Shown here: positions 11,458 to 23,477 of the stretch, piece after piece
Numbering within the stretch: the first letter of the stretch is position 1
How the letters are laid out: each line of letters begins with the position of its first letter
From: Symbiodinium natans
Lineage: Eukaryota > Sar > Dinophyceae > Suessiales > Symbiodiniaceae
Length of the DNA: 64,000 nt
Direction: 5' to 3'
NCBI GenBank assembly: GCA_905221605.1
Contig: CAJNDS010002798.1
Span: 71,437-135,436, forward strand
Notes under the pieces: model-generated
Told to the model about the DNA's origin: nothing
The model's input: the letters and a program-made list of their open reading frames with translations, nothing else
The model's database searches: none
Position numbers and translations under genes: made by a program

Positions 11458-12152
11458 ATGGACCAGTGAGGCTTCATACCTGTTGATATCTTTTCCTCAT
11501 GAACTCTTTTATGCTTCAGCCTTTATGCTTGCAAGCGCTCTGTGGTGGCTGTGTTATCTGATGACCTGACAAGAATGTACGAGAAGCCGAGAAGCCTTTT
11601 CATCCTGAATGCGAGACCGACAGGACGAAAGCAGAAGTAGTTGAGATCTTAGCACACGTGCAAGCGAACGACCATTGATAGTGAACTGACCCTGTGATGC
11701 GGCACGAGCTCGCAGGCCATTCGCGGACAGGTATCCACCCCGGCTCAACCGGCTCACTTCAATAATCCTCTTTTCAGAATGTTGGCATGCTCCCGCACAC
11801 CATCGCCGTAGCGGCTTAATGTACACTTTGCGGGAACAAGCGGTCAGACTGAAGCAAGACCCAAAAACGATCGAACGAGGACTGCACGGAGTCGGCACAG
11901 AGTGCAGATTTGATCGGTCCATGGAAAAATCAGAAGCCAGAACGGCTCAATCGGAAACCAGAACGGCAAAATCGGAAGCCGGAATGGCAACATCAGAAAC
12001 CAGAGCTGAATCAGAAACCAGAAGAGGATATTTCGGAAACCAGGACGGCTGAACGGAAACCAGGACGATTTCCACCCCCCCCGTACTCTACTGTCTGGTG
12101 CGCAGTTCGATGTGCAGTTTTTGATGCGCAGTTTCCGATGCGGACCAGTTTC

Positions 12153-12758
12153 TTACTTGCTGTTCCTGATTGGCTTGTGATTCGTAATTTCTGGTTCGTG
12201 GGCTGCTTTCTGAATGAATGCAGCATGCAAAAACAAAGCTGCATAAAGCTTCATCGCAGCCCCTGCGCAGCACGCACAAGCAAGCGTTCCCATGGCTTTG
12301 AGGCGCACTTGTGGCAAACGAAACTCCGCGCCTGGAGCCGACGCAGCACTTGAACGGCTTGCGTCCAACATGTCGAACATCAAGCGGTCAAAAATCATGT
12401 CAGAGCAGCGGTCGCTTTCTCCAAGTCGATGAAACCCCACCTCGCACCATTCGGGGCATGACGTCTCATTGACAATGGTTGACATCTGAGAGCCGTGCTG
12501 GTGGCCAGCCACATATACCACGTTTCCCAGATGCGCATTTATGTCAGCAACCTCAAGGCATGGCCCATGAAGCCTCTCCTCACAAACCGGTGCAATTAAT
12601 TGGGCACTCACGGGTAAGCCGCTGCTGACCCGAATCCTGCAAGTCCAGTGACTTGGAATGTCGCAACAACGCCCCCAAGCAGACATGACCAGTACACCCA
12701 TTTCTTCCCCGCACGCTTGAAGCAGCTGTGTGTAGAGATCTAAATTGCCGGCAGACAT
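12153..12758 (-). CDS. Intronless hypothetical protein, 201 residues
   Basis: An uninterrupted ATG-to-TAA frame begins MSAGNLDLYTQLLQACGEEM, 108 bp downstream of the stop of the J-rhodanese gene and in the same direction. The centre is Cys/His-rich (VAGHQHGSQMSTIVNETSCP) and a hydrophobic, Ala-rich stretch lies near the C-terminus (ACACCAGAAMKLYAALFLHA). A DINAHLG word is reminiscent of endonuclease/exonuclease/phosphatase folds, but the other motifs of that superfamily are missing. Function unknown. Confidence 0.42.
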   Translation of the reverse strand: MSAGNLDLYTQLLQACGEEMGVLVMSAWGRCCDIPSHWTCRIRVSSGLPVSAQLIAPVCEERLHGPCLEVADINAHLGNVVYVAGHQHGSQMSTIVNETSCPEWCEVGFHRLGESDRCSDMIFDRLMFDMLDASRSSAASAPGAEFRLPQVRLKAMGTLACACCAGAAMKLYAALFLHAAFIQKAAHEPEITNHKPIRNSK

Positions 12759-12866
12759 TTCAGGCTACTGCAAATCTCTCAGGGTTGAAGGGTTCTCTGC
12801 CTCGGGTGCGCGCACGCGAATTGTACTTTGTCAAGCTTGTCGAGCACAGCAGAGAAACAAACAGTC

Positions 12867-14974
12867 TCAGTCCAGCTCGGCCCAGGCAAACCACGCGTCC
12901 AGACCCCCTTCCAGTCGCCACACTCGTGATGCATCCAACCCAAAGACGTCCTCACACTTGGCCACGATCACAATCCGGATTTTCACTGGCTCTGGGATGC
13001 TCTGGGCACATGGTGGTACCATGTTGTACATGTCAAGGCAGATCCCGCACAAAGTGCAGCCTAGTAAACTTTGGAAATCCCTGTCTAGCGGCCAAACAGT
13101 TACGACTGCAGTACGATCAGTTGGACCACGCATGTTGCTCACTCAAGTTGCTACAACTCTGCCAACTCTGCCGCAAACTCCTGCAGCTAGAGGGCACTTT
13201 GACTTCGATTTCTGCTGCACGAGAAGCACGCGATTAAGAAAGCCGATGCTTTGCACACTTCCTCGGACCATGATACCACTGATGCCATTTCGTTGGTTCT
13301 CTTGCACGTGTACTTGCGCTCAACCTTTTGTCCAGCATCAAGGCTTCAAGCCATGCGCTTTTCCCACGCGCTTTCCTTCTGTAACCCCAAGACTCGAACT
13401 GTCTGAAAGGCACGTGGCCAACGCATCGAGAGAGAGAGAGAGACAAAGAGAGAGAGTAGTCAGACACACGGTGGCTTATATTCAGCCGGTGCCACATAGC
13501 AGAAAAAAACAAAGCAAACACGGATGTGCCATGGTCCAGACACTGTCGTTGCAACATGCCCAAGACATGAAAAGGCGATTCATGAACATCAAGGCGTTCT
13601 TGGGATCAGCAGACGTCATGTGGAGCATCGAAAAAAGGATAACATATCCAAGTCGTCATGTCAATTGTAAATCGATTCCGAATTGGAGTTCTAAGTTGCT
13701 GAACTTGTAAACGCTTGTAATATTCATCACCTTCTACGACATACCGACCAGCGCGAGCACATGCGCGCGATAGGCCTGGGCTTGCGGTTACAGCAGTGTT
13801 ACAGCCAACCACGTAAAGAGGGCCCAAATGGGTTTTGACTGTTCAGGGACTCGACAGCTTGCATGTTCACAGCAACTGATCCTGCCGCATCCTGCCACTA
13901 TATCTGCCCACCGAAAAAGCTTGACCCTGTGCACATAACACGTCGAGATGCAAGCAACTGCTGCTGCTGCTGCCAGTGATAAGTAATGCCGGTCTGACGC
14001 TGTGATTCGTCTGATGTACTGAGGCTGGGTCAATGAGCAGGGCGGCACACATACCTTGGCTTGTGCTGAATGTCATCGGAGTTGCCAGTAAGACGGCCAA
14101 CAGCAATCAACAGCGAACTAGGCAAACAGTAGACAAAGGCACCACAGTTCCCACTCGTCCCACCATGTGTGGAGAACGTCACAATGTCGCATGTGTTGTC
14201 TTTAAGCTGGGACAAGTCCTTCAGCAAAGTGTGAGGCAAAGCCCTCAAGTCGCCGAAGCCAATGCGAAGTGATTTTGGAATCTGGGTTGCAGTTGCCCTT
14301 CGCTCGTACTTGGCCTCCACTGCCTCTCGGCAGTCCAGCAGCACACACTTCTTCGCTTGCAGCCAGCTGGCCAACTCAGCAGCTTCAACCTCTGGAATGC
14401 AATCGGGCACGGAGTTTGCGTTTCCTTCATCATAATCGTGCTCCCATTCGTCCACCGCTGCTCGAACCAGCTCCTGACAAGTTGAAGGAAGGCATGAACA
14501 TCATGAACCCAATTTTGTATTGCACCACTACATGGTTCTAAAGCCACGGTCCTTCGAGGCAGTAGTGCACAGCGGCCAAGCCTTTTTGTGAGGACCAGCT
14601 GTGCCAGTAGTGGCAGTTCCAACTGCGACCTTATCAGTATAGGCTTCCTTTGCTACCGCAGCCAAACCATCAACATAAGCCTTGTGCACCATCTTAAACA
14701 CTTCAGCATCCGCATGGGATCTGCTTTTGTCTGGGTGATGAAGGCGGGCCAAGTTGTGGTAGGCCTTCCTCACACTTGTGGGATCGGCCTCGTGCAAGTC
14801 CAGCACTTTCTGCCACCCTTCAAGGGACGCGGCCTGAATACGACGGCGGGACCTTTCAAGCTCATCGCGCCCACCACCATCCTCCACTGCCGAAAGCCAG
14901 TCCCTCGTCCCTGATATGTCTTCCGAGGATCTGCTCACCTCGAGCATGTCCAGCTCATCGAAATCCCAGCTCAT
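12867..14974 (-). CDS. J-domain / rhodanese-domain fusion protein
   Basis: Predicted three exons: 14974-14582, 14473-14135 and 12950-12867. Introns are 108 bp (GC-AG) and 1184 bp (GT-AG), both phase 0 with AG|G acceptors; the product is 271 residues. Start is MSWDFDELDML. Residues ~53-105 form a J domain with RKAYHNLARLHHPDKS (HPD at 80-82), the Hsp70-stimulating motif. Residues ~155-271 form a rhodanese fold: LLDCREAVEAKY, then QIPKSLRI, the active-site loop FSTHGGTSGNCG, then VWRLEGGLDAW and stop six residues later. The last join is supported by spacing: from the loop position to LEGG is exactly the usual rhodanese distance. The loop position normally held by the catalytic Cys is Thr (~233), so persulfide chemistry is unlikely and the domain may bind a partner instead. 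The long second intron could hide a further exon; an alternative GTATGT donor lies at 14054. Confidence 0.75.
13428..13457. repeat. Short GA microsatellite
   Basis: Near-perfect GA repeat inside the long intron of the J-rhodanese gene. Confidence 0.85.
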
Positions 14975-14999
14975 GGTCGATTGATGCAAGTGATGCACG

Positions 15000-17150
15000 A
15001 GGTCGCAGGATTTAAGATCTGCATCGACACGTTTGTCCAGAGAAGCATGGTCAGCGCAGCATGGTGGTATCGAAATGCGCCATGCTACTAATAATCTAAT
15101 CGGGACCTGCGGGGAGGTGAGCAGCTGGAGCCTCGGTAAGAAAGCTGCAGGCCACCGGCCATGGCCCTCATGTTCAGACGCCTTCCTTGAACATCCCACG
15201 CCTGCCGTGCAGTGTTCCATTTCGCGTGAAAACCTGAGCCCGCTTTTATCTCTTCAAGACAACGCAAGCATGCAAGACAATTTGCGCCATTGTGAGCCAG
15301 CAGCAGAAATCCAACCAACCTCAACAAGATATGCGCCACAGTCACCACGATCATCACACATCGTACTTTGCTGCAAGTTCAACACAAGCTTGTGGCTGAA
15401 TCACCCGCTACGAAATACTTGACGCCCTGGGCGGATGTCATGATGAAGGCCTCGGTACAATCACACGGCCCAAGAGGAAGCCAGCAAAATGCTCAAGTAG
15501 CATGCCGTGGCTCTGGCGGTCAGTTGCGGCGGCTGGGATGACTGGCTCAGATTTGTATCAGCCACCAGCGGAACTTTAGTTGCCTGCTTCAAGAATCTTC
15601 AAGACAAGGGCTGCGTCATCTGAGCCCGACAGAGCTTGAGGCAACGGCCAAATGGAATTGCACTGTGATGTTCGCGGGCGATCCCAGGTGACTCGAAACC
15701 CTGCGCGGCATCTACTCACATGTTCTATCTTGTCCAAGAGAACCTCGCGCCATGCCAATATGGTGACGAACACGGAAACTCGTTCCGCGACTTCGGCCCA
15801 GCTTCTCAATACAGTAAGGTTTCATTTTTCATCATGTCGCATCGCACTGCCCTGCATTCTCAAGGTGCTCACCTTTGCCACACCTTTGGTGCAGGCAGGG
15901 GCGCAACAACCTTGAAAGCGGACGTTGCTGCAGATTCTTGCTAGAAGCTGCTAGAAATGACCTGAAACACCGCCTCTGTGTGGTGGTTCGTGGCCAATGT
16001 AGCAATGCAATGCCAGCCTGCCTTGGTCCCTTCATACATCTTCATACCAATGAAGCCCCGGATACCACATCTTTGCACGAGTTGTGGCTGCCCTGGCTAT
16101 GCCGATGCAGTACCAGCATTATTCAGCATATATGTTGGCCGCGGCTGGACCAAAACGTAAGAATATGGACGAGCTGAAGATGAAGACATTCTACAGGTTG
16201 TATACAGTCGAGCTCAATTCTTGCTGTCCCCTACAACATTAGGCCCAGAACCACCAACAGCAGTAGCGGCCAGCAGCAAGCGTAATGCGCAAGCTGCTGT
16301 GGAAAACTATATGCTGAGATATGCTGAGGTCACAACGGGTCACAGTTGTGCACAGTACTACACACAAGTGACATAGTGACCTGCACCTGGAAGGCTTCGG
16401 TCCAGGCGTCCTAATGCCCTGAGTTGGAAGCCCGTCAAATCATGAGAATGCTGTCATCACACATCGCATGCTGGCAAGTTCGCAACAACAACAAGAGCGT
16501 GCCGAAACTTCCCCCATCAAGTGTGAGCTTGTAGCCTCCCATGGCTACTTTAAGCATCCATGGAAGGCGCGGCATGTGTATCTATGCACGCTTTTCGAGG
16601 TCGTTGGCTTCCGTTGGGGCTCACTTTAAGGCACTCCACATCAAATAAGTGCGAAGCTGGTTCGCTGCTCCTTCAGGGCATGCAGCAGGGATGCAGCATG
16701 CAGTTGTGGTGAGCCTGCGGACTGCGAGGCAGTGATGTGACCCTTGTGCTCCCAACCGTTCTCAAATGCTCTGCGGGTCTTATGGCGGCTTCTGAGTCAC
16801 TGATTACAGAATTTGCTCAGCCAAGGTTCCCGAATCTTCCGCGCTTGTGGCGACTCTGGCTCCAGGTTTCGAAACCTCTTCGACACACGTTTTCGGCACT
16901 TGCTACAATGCTACAAGAGTGCCCCCCCCTTATGGGGGTGGGGGGGTGGGGGTGGTTCGGAAATAGGCGGGAGACTGTAGCAAGGCATGTTCTCTCAGAA
17001 AGGCACTCGGACAGAAACCATTTTAGCGCGAGCTGTCTTCACCGGCGTCTGTGTCTTGCGTGTCTGATTTCAAACCTCGATCCTGAGTGTACGTTTCAGG
17101 GCCAAATTGAGTTGGTGAAGTGTGGCCCCGGGAGTGTTGCTCGCCCAAAG
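15000..17150. other. Region without a supported gene
   Basis: Upstream of the J-rhodanese start I see no convincing exon. Frames are short and compositionally unremarkable. Near 16920-16990 there is a G-tract and an 'aaataggcggg...actgtagc' word that recurs in the tandem array at 17.4-17.9 kb and at ~18.29 kb. Confidence 0.4.
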
Positions 17151-17154
17151 TGGC

Positions 17155-17325
17155 TAGGCACAGCCCACATGTGACAGTTTGTCCTTTCTTGTGTCTGTTC
17201 CTGAACCTACAACACGACGGCGGGTGAAATTCGCAAGACCTCAATGAGTTTCACCCGCCATCGTGTTGCAGCAGGTTCCGGAACAGACACAAGAGGGACA
17301 AGCTGTCACATGTGGGCTGTGCCTA
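17155..17325. repeat. Long inverted repeat (hairpin), ~75-bp arms, 19-nt loop
   Basis: Arms 17155-17229 and 17249-17325 are reverse complements at roughly 90% identity with small indels. Both contain gggctgtgcc, cacatgtgac, gtctgttcc and cgggtgaaa words. The arms are too long to be chance. It sits immediately left of a tandem array and may be one fold-back element with it. Confidence 0.92.
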
Positions 17326-17420
17326 TCCGCCCCAAAACCCCCTCGCCTTCCCCGCCCATTTGGCATGCGCGTGGGAAGCCTTTATCCCAGCTGCAGAGGG
17401 CGGGGGAAGGGGACTATAGC

Positions 17421-17880
17421 GTGCAAAAGGCCCTGTCTGGCTGTCTGTGGGACGTGTTGTGCGACTGTTAGGATGTTTTCTGGCTGTCTGTGGGACCCTG
17501 GGACCGGGAACGCCCCAAAAATAGGCAGGAAGGAGGGGGGGGACTGTGGCGCGCAAGAGGCCCTGCCCTTTATGACCCACCCCAAACCCCCGCCCTCGCC
17601 GCCTGTTTCTGGCATTTTCTGGCTGTCTGTGGGACCCCTATAGGATCGGGAACGCCCCAGAAATAAGCGGGAAGGAGGGGGGGGACTGTAACGCGCAAGA
17701 GGCCCTGCCCTTTACGACCCACCCCCACAGCCACGGCTCGCCGCCTATTTCTGGCTGTCTGTGGGACCTTCGTGGGACTCATAGGACAAGAAAGAAATAA
17801 GCGGGAAGGAGGGGGGGGGGATTGTAGCGCGCAACAGGCCCTGCCCTTTATGACCCACCCCAACCCCCCGTGCCTTGGAC
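17421..17880. repeat. ~140-bp tandem repeat, three to four copies
   Basis: The words tggctgtctgtgggac (about 17428, 17479, 17621, 17753) and aggccctgccctttatgacc (about 17558, 17700, 17837) recur at roughly 133-142 bp. Each is accompanied by a poly-G run and gcgcgcaa(g/c). Partial copies of the unit occur at 16.96 and 18.29 kb. Confidence 0.85.
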
Positions 17881-18564
17881 GATTAACGTCTATTCTGCGC
17901 GTGCTCTTTGTTTTCTTGGATTCTTCCCTTCTGAAATTGGGTTCTCGTTTGAGGCGTTCTATCGGATCGCTTCTTGGAGGAGTTTTGACGTGAGCACAGC
18001 TACGCAGGACAATTTAGGAACTGATCCTTCACCAAACCAGCCCTGGACCCTGAAGCCCAAAAACTCAACCCCTTTACATCCTCAAGACACCAACCCTTCA
18101 ACCTCCGAACCCAAACCTGGAACCCCTTAATTAAGCCTTAAGCCCCTATCCTCTAAACTCCTCGTCGAAAGGAATGAGTTGGGCTCTACATCCCATGCTG
18201 TTTGTTTAACATGACAGGCAGCCCCATAACTTAAGTTAACCGATAATTCCCCCCCCACTGCAGCAAAATAAGCGGCGGGGATGCCCGGAAATAGGCGGCA
18301 GTGGGGGAAACCCCCCCCTCATTCCCAGATTTTTAAGGGGGGGCCGTGCTACAAGGCTCAAGTGTGTCAGGAACTGAGGGCACGACTTTGACATGCTCGG
18401 CTGGTTCCTCGACACAGCTCTAGCGAGAGAAGCATTCAGCATGTGGATCACCGGGAGGTTTTCTGACACAATTGCACTCCGAGGTGCATGACGCTGCGGA
18501 CAGCTGACTTTGCACATGCCGGCTGTGTCACAGTTGCTCGCATGGAGCGAGGAGATGCCCTCAG

Positions 18565-18835
18565 TCATAGGTCAAACAAACTTCTGTTGGAAGGAGGGGC
18601 AAGTGAAGCAAAAGTGAAGCAAGTCATCCGCTGAGCAAACTGATTCTTGGCCGGGAGCCAGCTGGAAGGACTGCCATCGTCATGCTTCTTCAGTGGTATC
18701 CCTGCAGCCAAACGCACTTGGCCAGAAGCCAGGTCAACCTCAACTTGGGCACGGTCAGCATGTGATGCCGGAACGTGCCGGAAACCTCCATCCGCAAGAC
18801 CCCCCAGGTGGCTGGGAGTCCAACTCGCTTTCGCT
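18565..18835 (-). CDS. C-terminal exon of an unrecognised protein
   Basis: A 90-codon minus-strand frame without an initial Met runs from a pyrimidine-rich acceptor (ggcttcAG, 18837-18836) to TGA. It reads KASWTPSHLGGLADGG, then ADRAQVEVDLASGQVRLAAG, then PLKKHDDGSPSSWLPAKNQF and ends SNRSLFDL. Composition and pattern are strongly protein-like. I do not recognise the family. Upstream on the same strand, a frame following an AG|G acceptor near 19.13 kb reads ERVCSGSSTGMCFGGADVSS and may be another exon. Confidence 0.48.
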
Positions 18836-20594
18836 CTGAAGCCGTTAAAGTTGGGGAAGGTAGGTCACCCATGGACTTGCTTGACTGAAGCTCCCGCCTC
18901 ACAGGGTGCTTCATTGCACATCATTGCACTGCTCGTGCCTAACGGCTGCAGGGACTGGCCTTCGACGAGCGATCTCCGCAGACGCTTGCATGCCAGACCT
19001 CGCTTCAAACATAGCGGGCCAATTTAATGCGAGCCATCAAGTTTACCACAGATCCAACTTCAAGATGCTCGAAACATCTGCACCCCCAAAACACATGCCA
19101 GTGGACGATCCGCTGCAGACTCGCTCGTCCTGCACCCATCCAAACAGAGGAGCTGAAGCTGCCCCATGCGTTCATGTTACACAATGAATCACGCCTGCCA
19201 GATCTTCCTGCAATGTTCACTTTCCATTGACAACCTGAGGTGACATGATGTTCGCTGGGTGTGCCGTTCACAGACTTGGTGCCTGGCCTGGGAGATGATT
19301 GGTGGATCAAAGTGCCTGGACCACAGATGTCACAGGGTCTTCGAGTCTTCGAGTGTGGTCTGATGCTGTGACACTTGCCACTGGTCAATACGGCCAGGCG
19401 CCTGCAGTCTCCACGGCGTCGCCCTCTTGACCCCCACGTCCTGGCCAGCTTGAGAACTCGAAAAGGGAGAGGAATTTAAAGAAAGTCTTCACTGATTCAC
19501 ATTTCTAGCTGAACGAGTCAGAGTAAAGATGGCCGAGCCAAGAAAGCCTTTTTGTCATCCAACACTGGCTTGGCCCCCCTTAAGCTGTGGAACCCGCCCA
19601 GGCGAAGGCGATTCGAAGGGTTCCTTCCAGAGTTTAGATTTTCAAAGAGATTTTTTCATAGTGCAGTTCAAAGAGAGAGCCAAAGCTCAAACATATGGGT
19701 CTGAAGGTCACACTGTTGAATGTATTGAACCAACATGAAGATAATATACCTCTTACTTTTGTACTGGGCTGCAAGGGAGATCGTGGTACTGAGGCAGGCT
19801 GTACCTCCGCCGACCCCACATTACCGACCTTCTGGTTGCCTGGTGCCCCACAGCACTGGGCGACAATGATTCAGCAAAGGCATTGTGAGTGTCGTGCCCA
19901 TTCCCATGCCAAGACCCAATGCCATTACAAGGCCCGAAGCCGAAAATAACGATTTTCTTGATGGCACAGCACCTGTAATGATTGACAGATGCGCGCCGCC
20001 AGATTCGCCCCATGGCACGGGCAACACGTCTCAACATGCAGGGGCATGCGAGTCATGCGAGCTCGAATCGACGACACTTTGCTCAGAACTGTCGGCAGGC
20101 CCTGGACTCACTGCAAGCGTCTCATGATGGGAATGGCTGGGTCGTGGGCTTTGTTGGCGCTGCGCGTTCTTGCGCGATATTTCTGTGGTACTGTTGGCCC
20201 AATACGTTGTCGCCACGTCGTGCCTCGCAGCATGCGCATCTGTGAAAACGAAATAAAAGTGCAAAAAGATCCGTGAAGCGGTTGCAGGACGTGCCCGAAC
20301 TCCTGCCGAGATGCATCTCACTGCGCCTTGGAGATCTCGCAGCCGGCATGTCAAAGCTCCTGTACTGAAATGGGCAGTGAAACGTGCTTGCGGCTGCTGG
20401 CTGGACATCGCTATACCAACCCTAAGATGCGTTCTAGCCCAACAGGGGCTGTCTGCTCCTCAGGTCAGTGAACTGGCTATCGCTGCGCCTGGACGCATCA
20501 TTGGTGCTGTCACCTCGGGATGGGGTGTCCAGATGGGCCAGGGATCTGCAGCTGCAGGGCAGCTATTAAGCCGCCCTGGCAGCCACCGGAAGTT

Positions 20595-21086
20595 TTACAA
20601 GTGCACTCTACAGATCACTTTGCCCACCTGCATCGTATGCCAATATGCCGAGCATGACAGCCTTCCTTCGTCACGAGAACGTCGCAGGCTGGCTCTTACA
20701 TCGCAGCCAAAGCTCGGAATGCCACGATCGTGCTCCGTGGACTCATGGATGTGGTTGGTTGCACGGGCTTGCGCGCGCTCAGTGGGCCTCAACATGAGCA
20801 TGTATCTGAATGTATCTGTGTCGACAGCCAAAACGGTCAGATGATCGGACGAGCAATGGGAGTCCCGGCTCTCTTCTGAAGTTGCCATGTCGTTTGCTTT
20901 GTACTCCCGTGCGCTGAGAGGCAGCCTCTCACATCCAGAAATGTCCCCGTGAGCAGCTGAGCACTGAAATCCACCGCCAACACACACGTTCTGCATGCTT
21001 TTGCAAAGCGTTCGCCCTGACAGCCTTGTCTCTTGCGGTGAATAGTTTCGCGGTGACAGTCCGGCCCGAGCCACAAGCTTGGGCAC
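20595..21086 (-). CDS. Open frame, 163 codons, unrecognised
   Basis: A minus-strand frame containing GDISGCERLPLSAREYKAND, LTVLAVDTDTFRYMLML and RASLRRSRDEGRLSCSAYW. It is protein-like in places, but a long plus-strand frame overlaps it at 20311-20844 and neither has a recognisable domain or clear splice sites. Confidence 0.22.
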   Translation of the reverse strand: MPKLVARAGLSPRNYSPQETRLSGRTLCKSMQNVCVGGGFQCSAAHGDISGCERLPLSAREYKANDMATSEESRDSHCSSDHLTVLAVDTDTFRYMLMLRPTERAQARATNHIHESTEHDRGIPSFGCDVRASLRRSRDEGRLSCSAYWHTMQVGKVICRVHL

Positions 21087-22511
21087 GTAATGGGTTGGCC
21101 TTATGGCTTCTCATGGCTTCTCCAAGCCTTCATACACGCGATGCACTCGGCAACGAGTCCCAGCAGGTGCAAGCCCAAGCAGCGAGGTCTTCGACGAGCC
21201 ACCAAGCACCTGCGATTGCAGGTCGCGCTGCTTGCGTGCCTTAGCAGGATTCCGTGTGACATGGCATTTGACACTCTGCTCTTCGCATGCCGCATGACTC
21301 CTCTTGATTCTTGCAAGAGGTAACCGAGGACACCGCAATGCAACTGAGTTGGGTCCAGGATTCGCGCGCGTCCTCCCATGAATTGACCACCACGTACGCA
21401 TCAAAAACACTTCGCCTCACACCTCCGATTCACCTCGCCCCGAGTCCTTGTGCCGAATGAGCTCGCCGCGGGTGTCCAAAGAGCTCATGTTCGAGCTCTG
21501 TGTCCAATACTCGTTCTCTGTTTTCAAGTCGACACCTTGGAAGCTTCCGAACATTCGCAGCATGCCATCGTAGTGAAATATAATCATAATAGTGCCGTGG
21601 CAATTGCAGTCCACTTGTGCTACAGAGCGTCGGTTTGCTTGCCTAAGTAGCGCATCGGGACAATGAGTGCATAGGCTGGCATTTCATCAAACATGTCGTG
21701 TGCTAGAGTGCTTAGCATGTGCTTAGCCAAGACTCACTGGACGGTCATCCTTAGTCCCGGAGAGTGGGCAGACAACAGCAGCTGTTTTCTGAGGTTGGCA
21801 AACACGGGTGACACATGCCCTTGTGCTGAGGCTGCACGAGCAAGGCTGAGTCGAGAGCACTTTCGATGAAGAACTGGACACTCGCACCCTTCTTGGGGGA
21901 TCCATAGCCCTTTCGCCTCACCAGGTTTATCACAAGACCAGATGCTCAGCGACATGGAAGATGTCTGAATGCTTACTCAGCGGCGGAGACCCATCAGTCA
22001 CTTGGACAGTTCCACTACCTGAGTTGGCTAGGTGATCTGGATGACAACAAACAGACGTGCAAACACGAGACAAGCATGAGAACACCAGGACTTCGAGCAC
22101 AAAATCAAGGATCAGTTGGACCCATGCATATGTTGAAGTGAAGATCACCCAAAACGCTACAGCTCGACACAAAGAAATCTCGAGCTCATGAACGAGAAAT
22201 GGAAACATCTCTTTGTGGCCTGGCCCACGTTGGCTTCAAAACAGGTTATAATTCGTACATAAGCTACAATTGTCCGCACAGCCTTAACGATCGCAGCCGG
22301 TCACTCCCCTCATCATTGCTCAAAGACCGCCTAACAGTAGATGTAGTGTTTTGGGCTTGAAGGTGACTGTGCGCCCTAATGCATGAAGCTGAAGCAAGAC
22401 AGTCAGATCTAGTCGAACTTAGACAAGGCATGAGAAGTCATTGAAACTTTCTCGAAGGCAGCTCAGTGCAGTGCTCCGCAAATGCCTCAACAAGACGTTG
22501 CCCTTGGGTCC

Positions 22512-22787
22512 CTAGACTCTGAAAAAATATTTGTGGTCTGTCGCGATTAAGCTTACAAATTCTCTTTGCAAGGTGACATGCCCCAGACAAATTTCAAGGA
22601 ACTGCCAACACTGTGCCATGTGATGCTGCTCATTTAGCCCTGTTATGAAAAGTCCAGCCAGGGTGCCTTGCAGCATGGTTGCCTCATCAAAACACAAGCA
22701 TGCACCCATGTGCCATTCATCTCCCTTTAATCGAAAATGACTGGCCAGAACTGTGAGGCACGCCTTGCAATCGCGAGGGCTCGGCAT
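22512..22787 (-). CDS. Possible exon, unrecognised
   Basis: A minus-strand frame reading GACLCFDEATMLQGTLAGLF and CWQFLEICLGHVTLQREFV before a stop. An adjacent upstream frame has AELSYHDLMKVCLVLCRPEG. Protein-like but no family or splice model. Confidence 0.22.
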   Translation of the reverse strand: MPSPRDCKACLTVLASHFRLKGDEWHMGACLCFDEATMLQGTLAGLFITGLNEQHHMAQCWQFLEICLGHVTLQREFVSLIATDHKYFFRV

Positions 22788-23174
22788 GTTTATGTGGCCC
22801 TTCTCTTGCGCAGATCTCGCCTTCCGGCCGACACAGAACCAAGCACACTTTCATGAGGTCGTGGTAAGACAGCTCAGCTCGCCTTCTCAATAGCACCACT
22901 GACCTGCTTCTGCCTGCACGGGTCCTGAAGCGAAAGTCTCACATGACCCCAAGCTGCAACTTTGCACATCCCAAATCGCTATGAAACTGTTGGGTCGGTT
23001 GAAGCCTTCTAATTCTACCTGGACCTGCTTACGACTGGCTGCCAGGCTTGAACAACACCCATCAGCTTCGATCTGCTGACAGATTCCCGAGTAGCACATC
23101 CTACAGATTCCTACAGCCTACAGCGTTGAAGCCAAGTGCCATAGGGTTCTTTCTGTCCGCCACCAGCGCGCCGT

Positions 23175-23477
23175 TCATGGACAAAGATGACGCATAGATC
23201 GTCTGCCATCACACTTGGGGATTTGATCCGCGAAGTCTGAAGAAGCATGTAACAAACCAGAAGAACAGAAAGAATGCCCTTGCTCTAGCTCAGTGGCCTG
23301 CTTCCGCTGTCGTGGTGTTACAGGCTCTTGCGCGCTTTCTGAACTCTGTACCTGGGACTGCGCCGGCACGGCAAACCAGGCCCAGAACCTGTACTTAGGC
23401 CCAGGGAAAGGAAAGACCATAAAAGACTCAACTTGCATCAAGTTGCGGCATTTGGCATCAAAATCTCTGCTGGCCAA
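23175..23477 (-). CDS. Possible exon, unrecognised
   Basis: A 100-codon minus-strand frame reads RDFDAKCRNLMQVESFMVFP, FPGPKYRFWAWFAVPAQ and a polar tail (VTPRQRKQATELEQG). An AG precedes the first residues. The composition suggests a real exon; no domain identified. Confidence 0.3.
   Translation of the reverse strand: MASRDFDAKCRNLMQVESFMVFPFPGPKYRFWAWFAVPAQSQVQSSESAQEPVTPRQRKQATELEQGHSFCSSGLLHASSDFADQIPKCDGRRSMRHLCP

Noticed and set aside
12153-12758. Endonuclease/exonuclease/phosphatase domain of a retroelement (DINAHLG)
   Set aside because: Only one motif-like word; the other catalytic motifs are absent and no reverse transcriptase is nearby.
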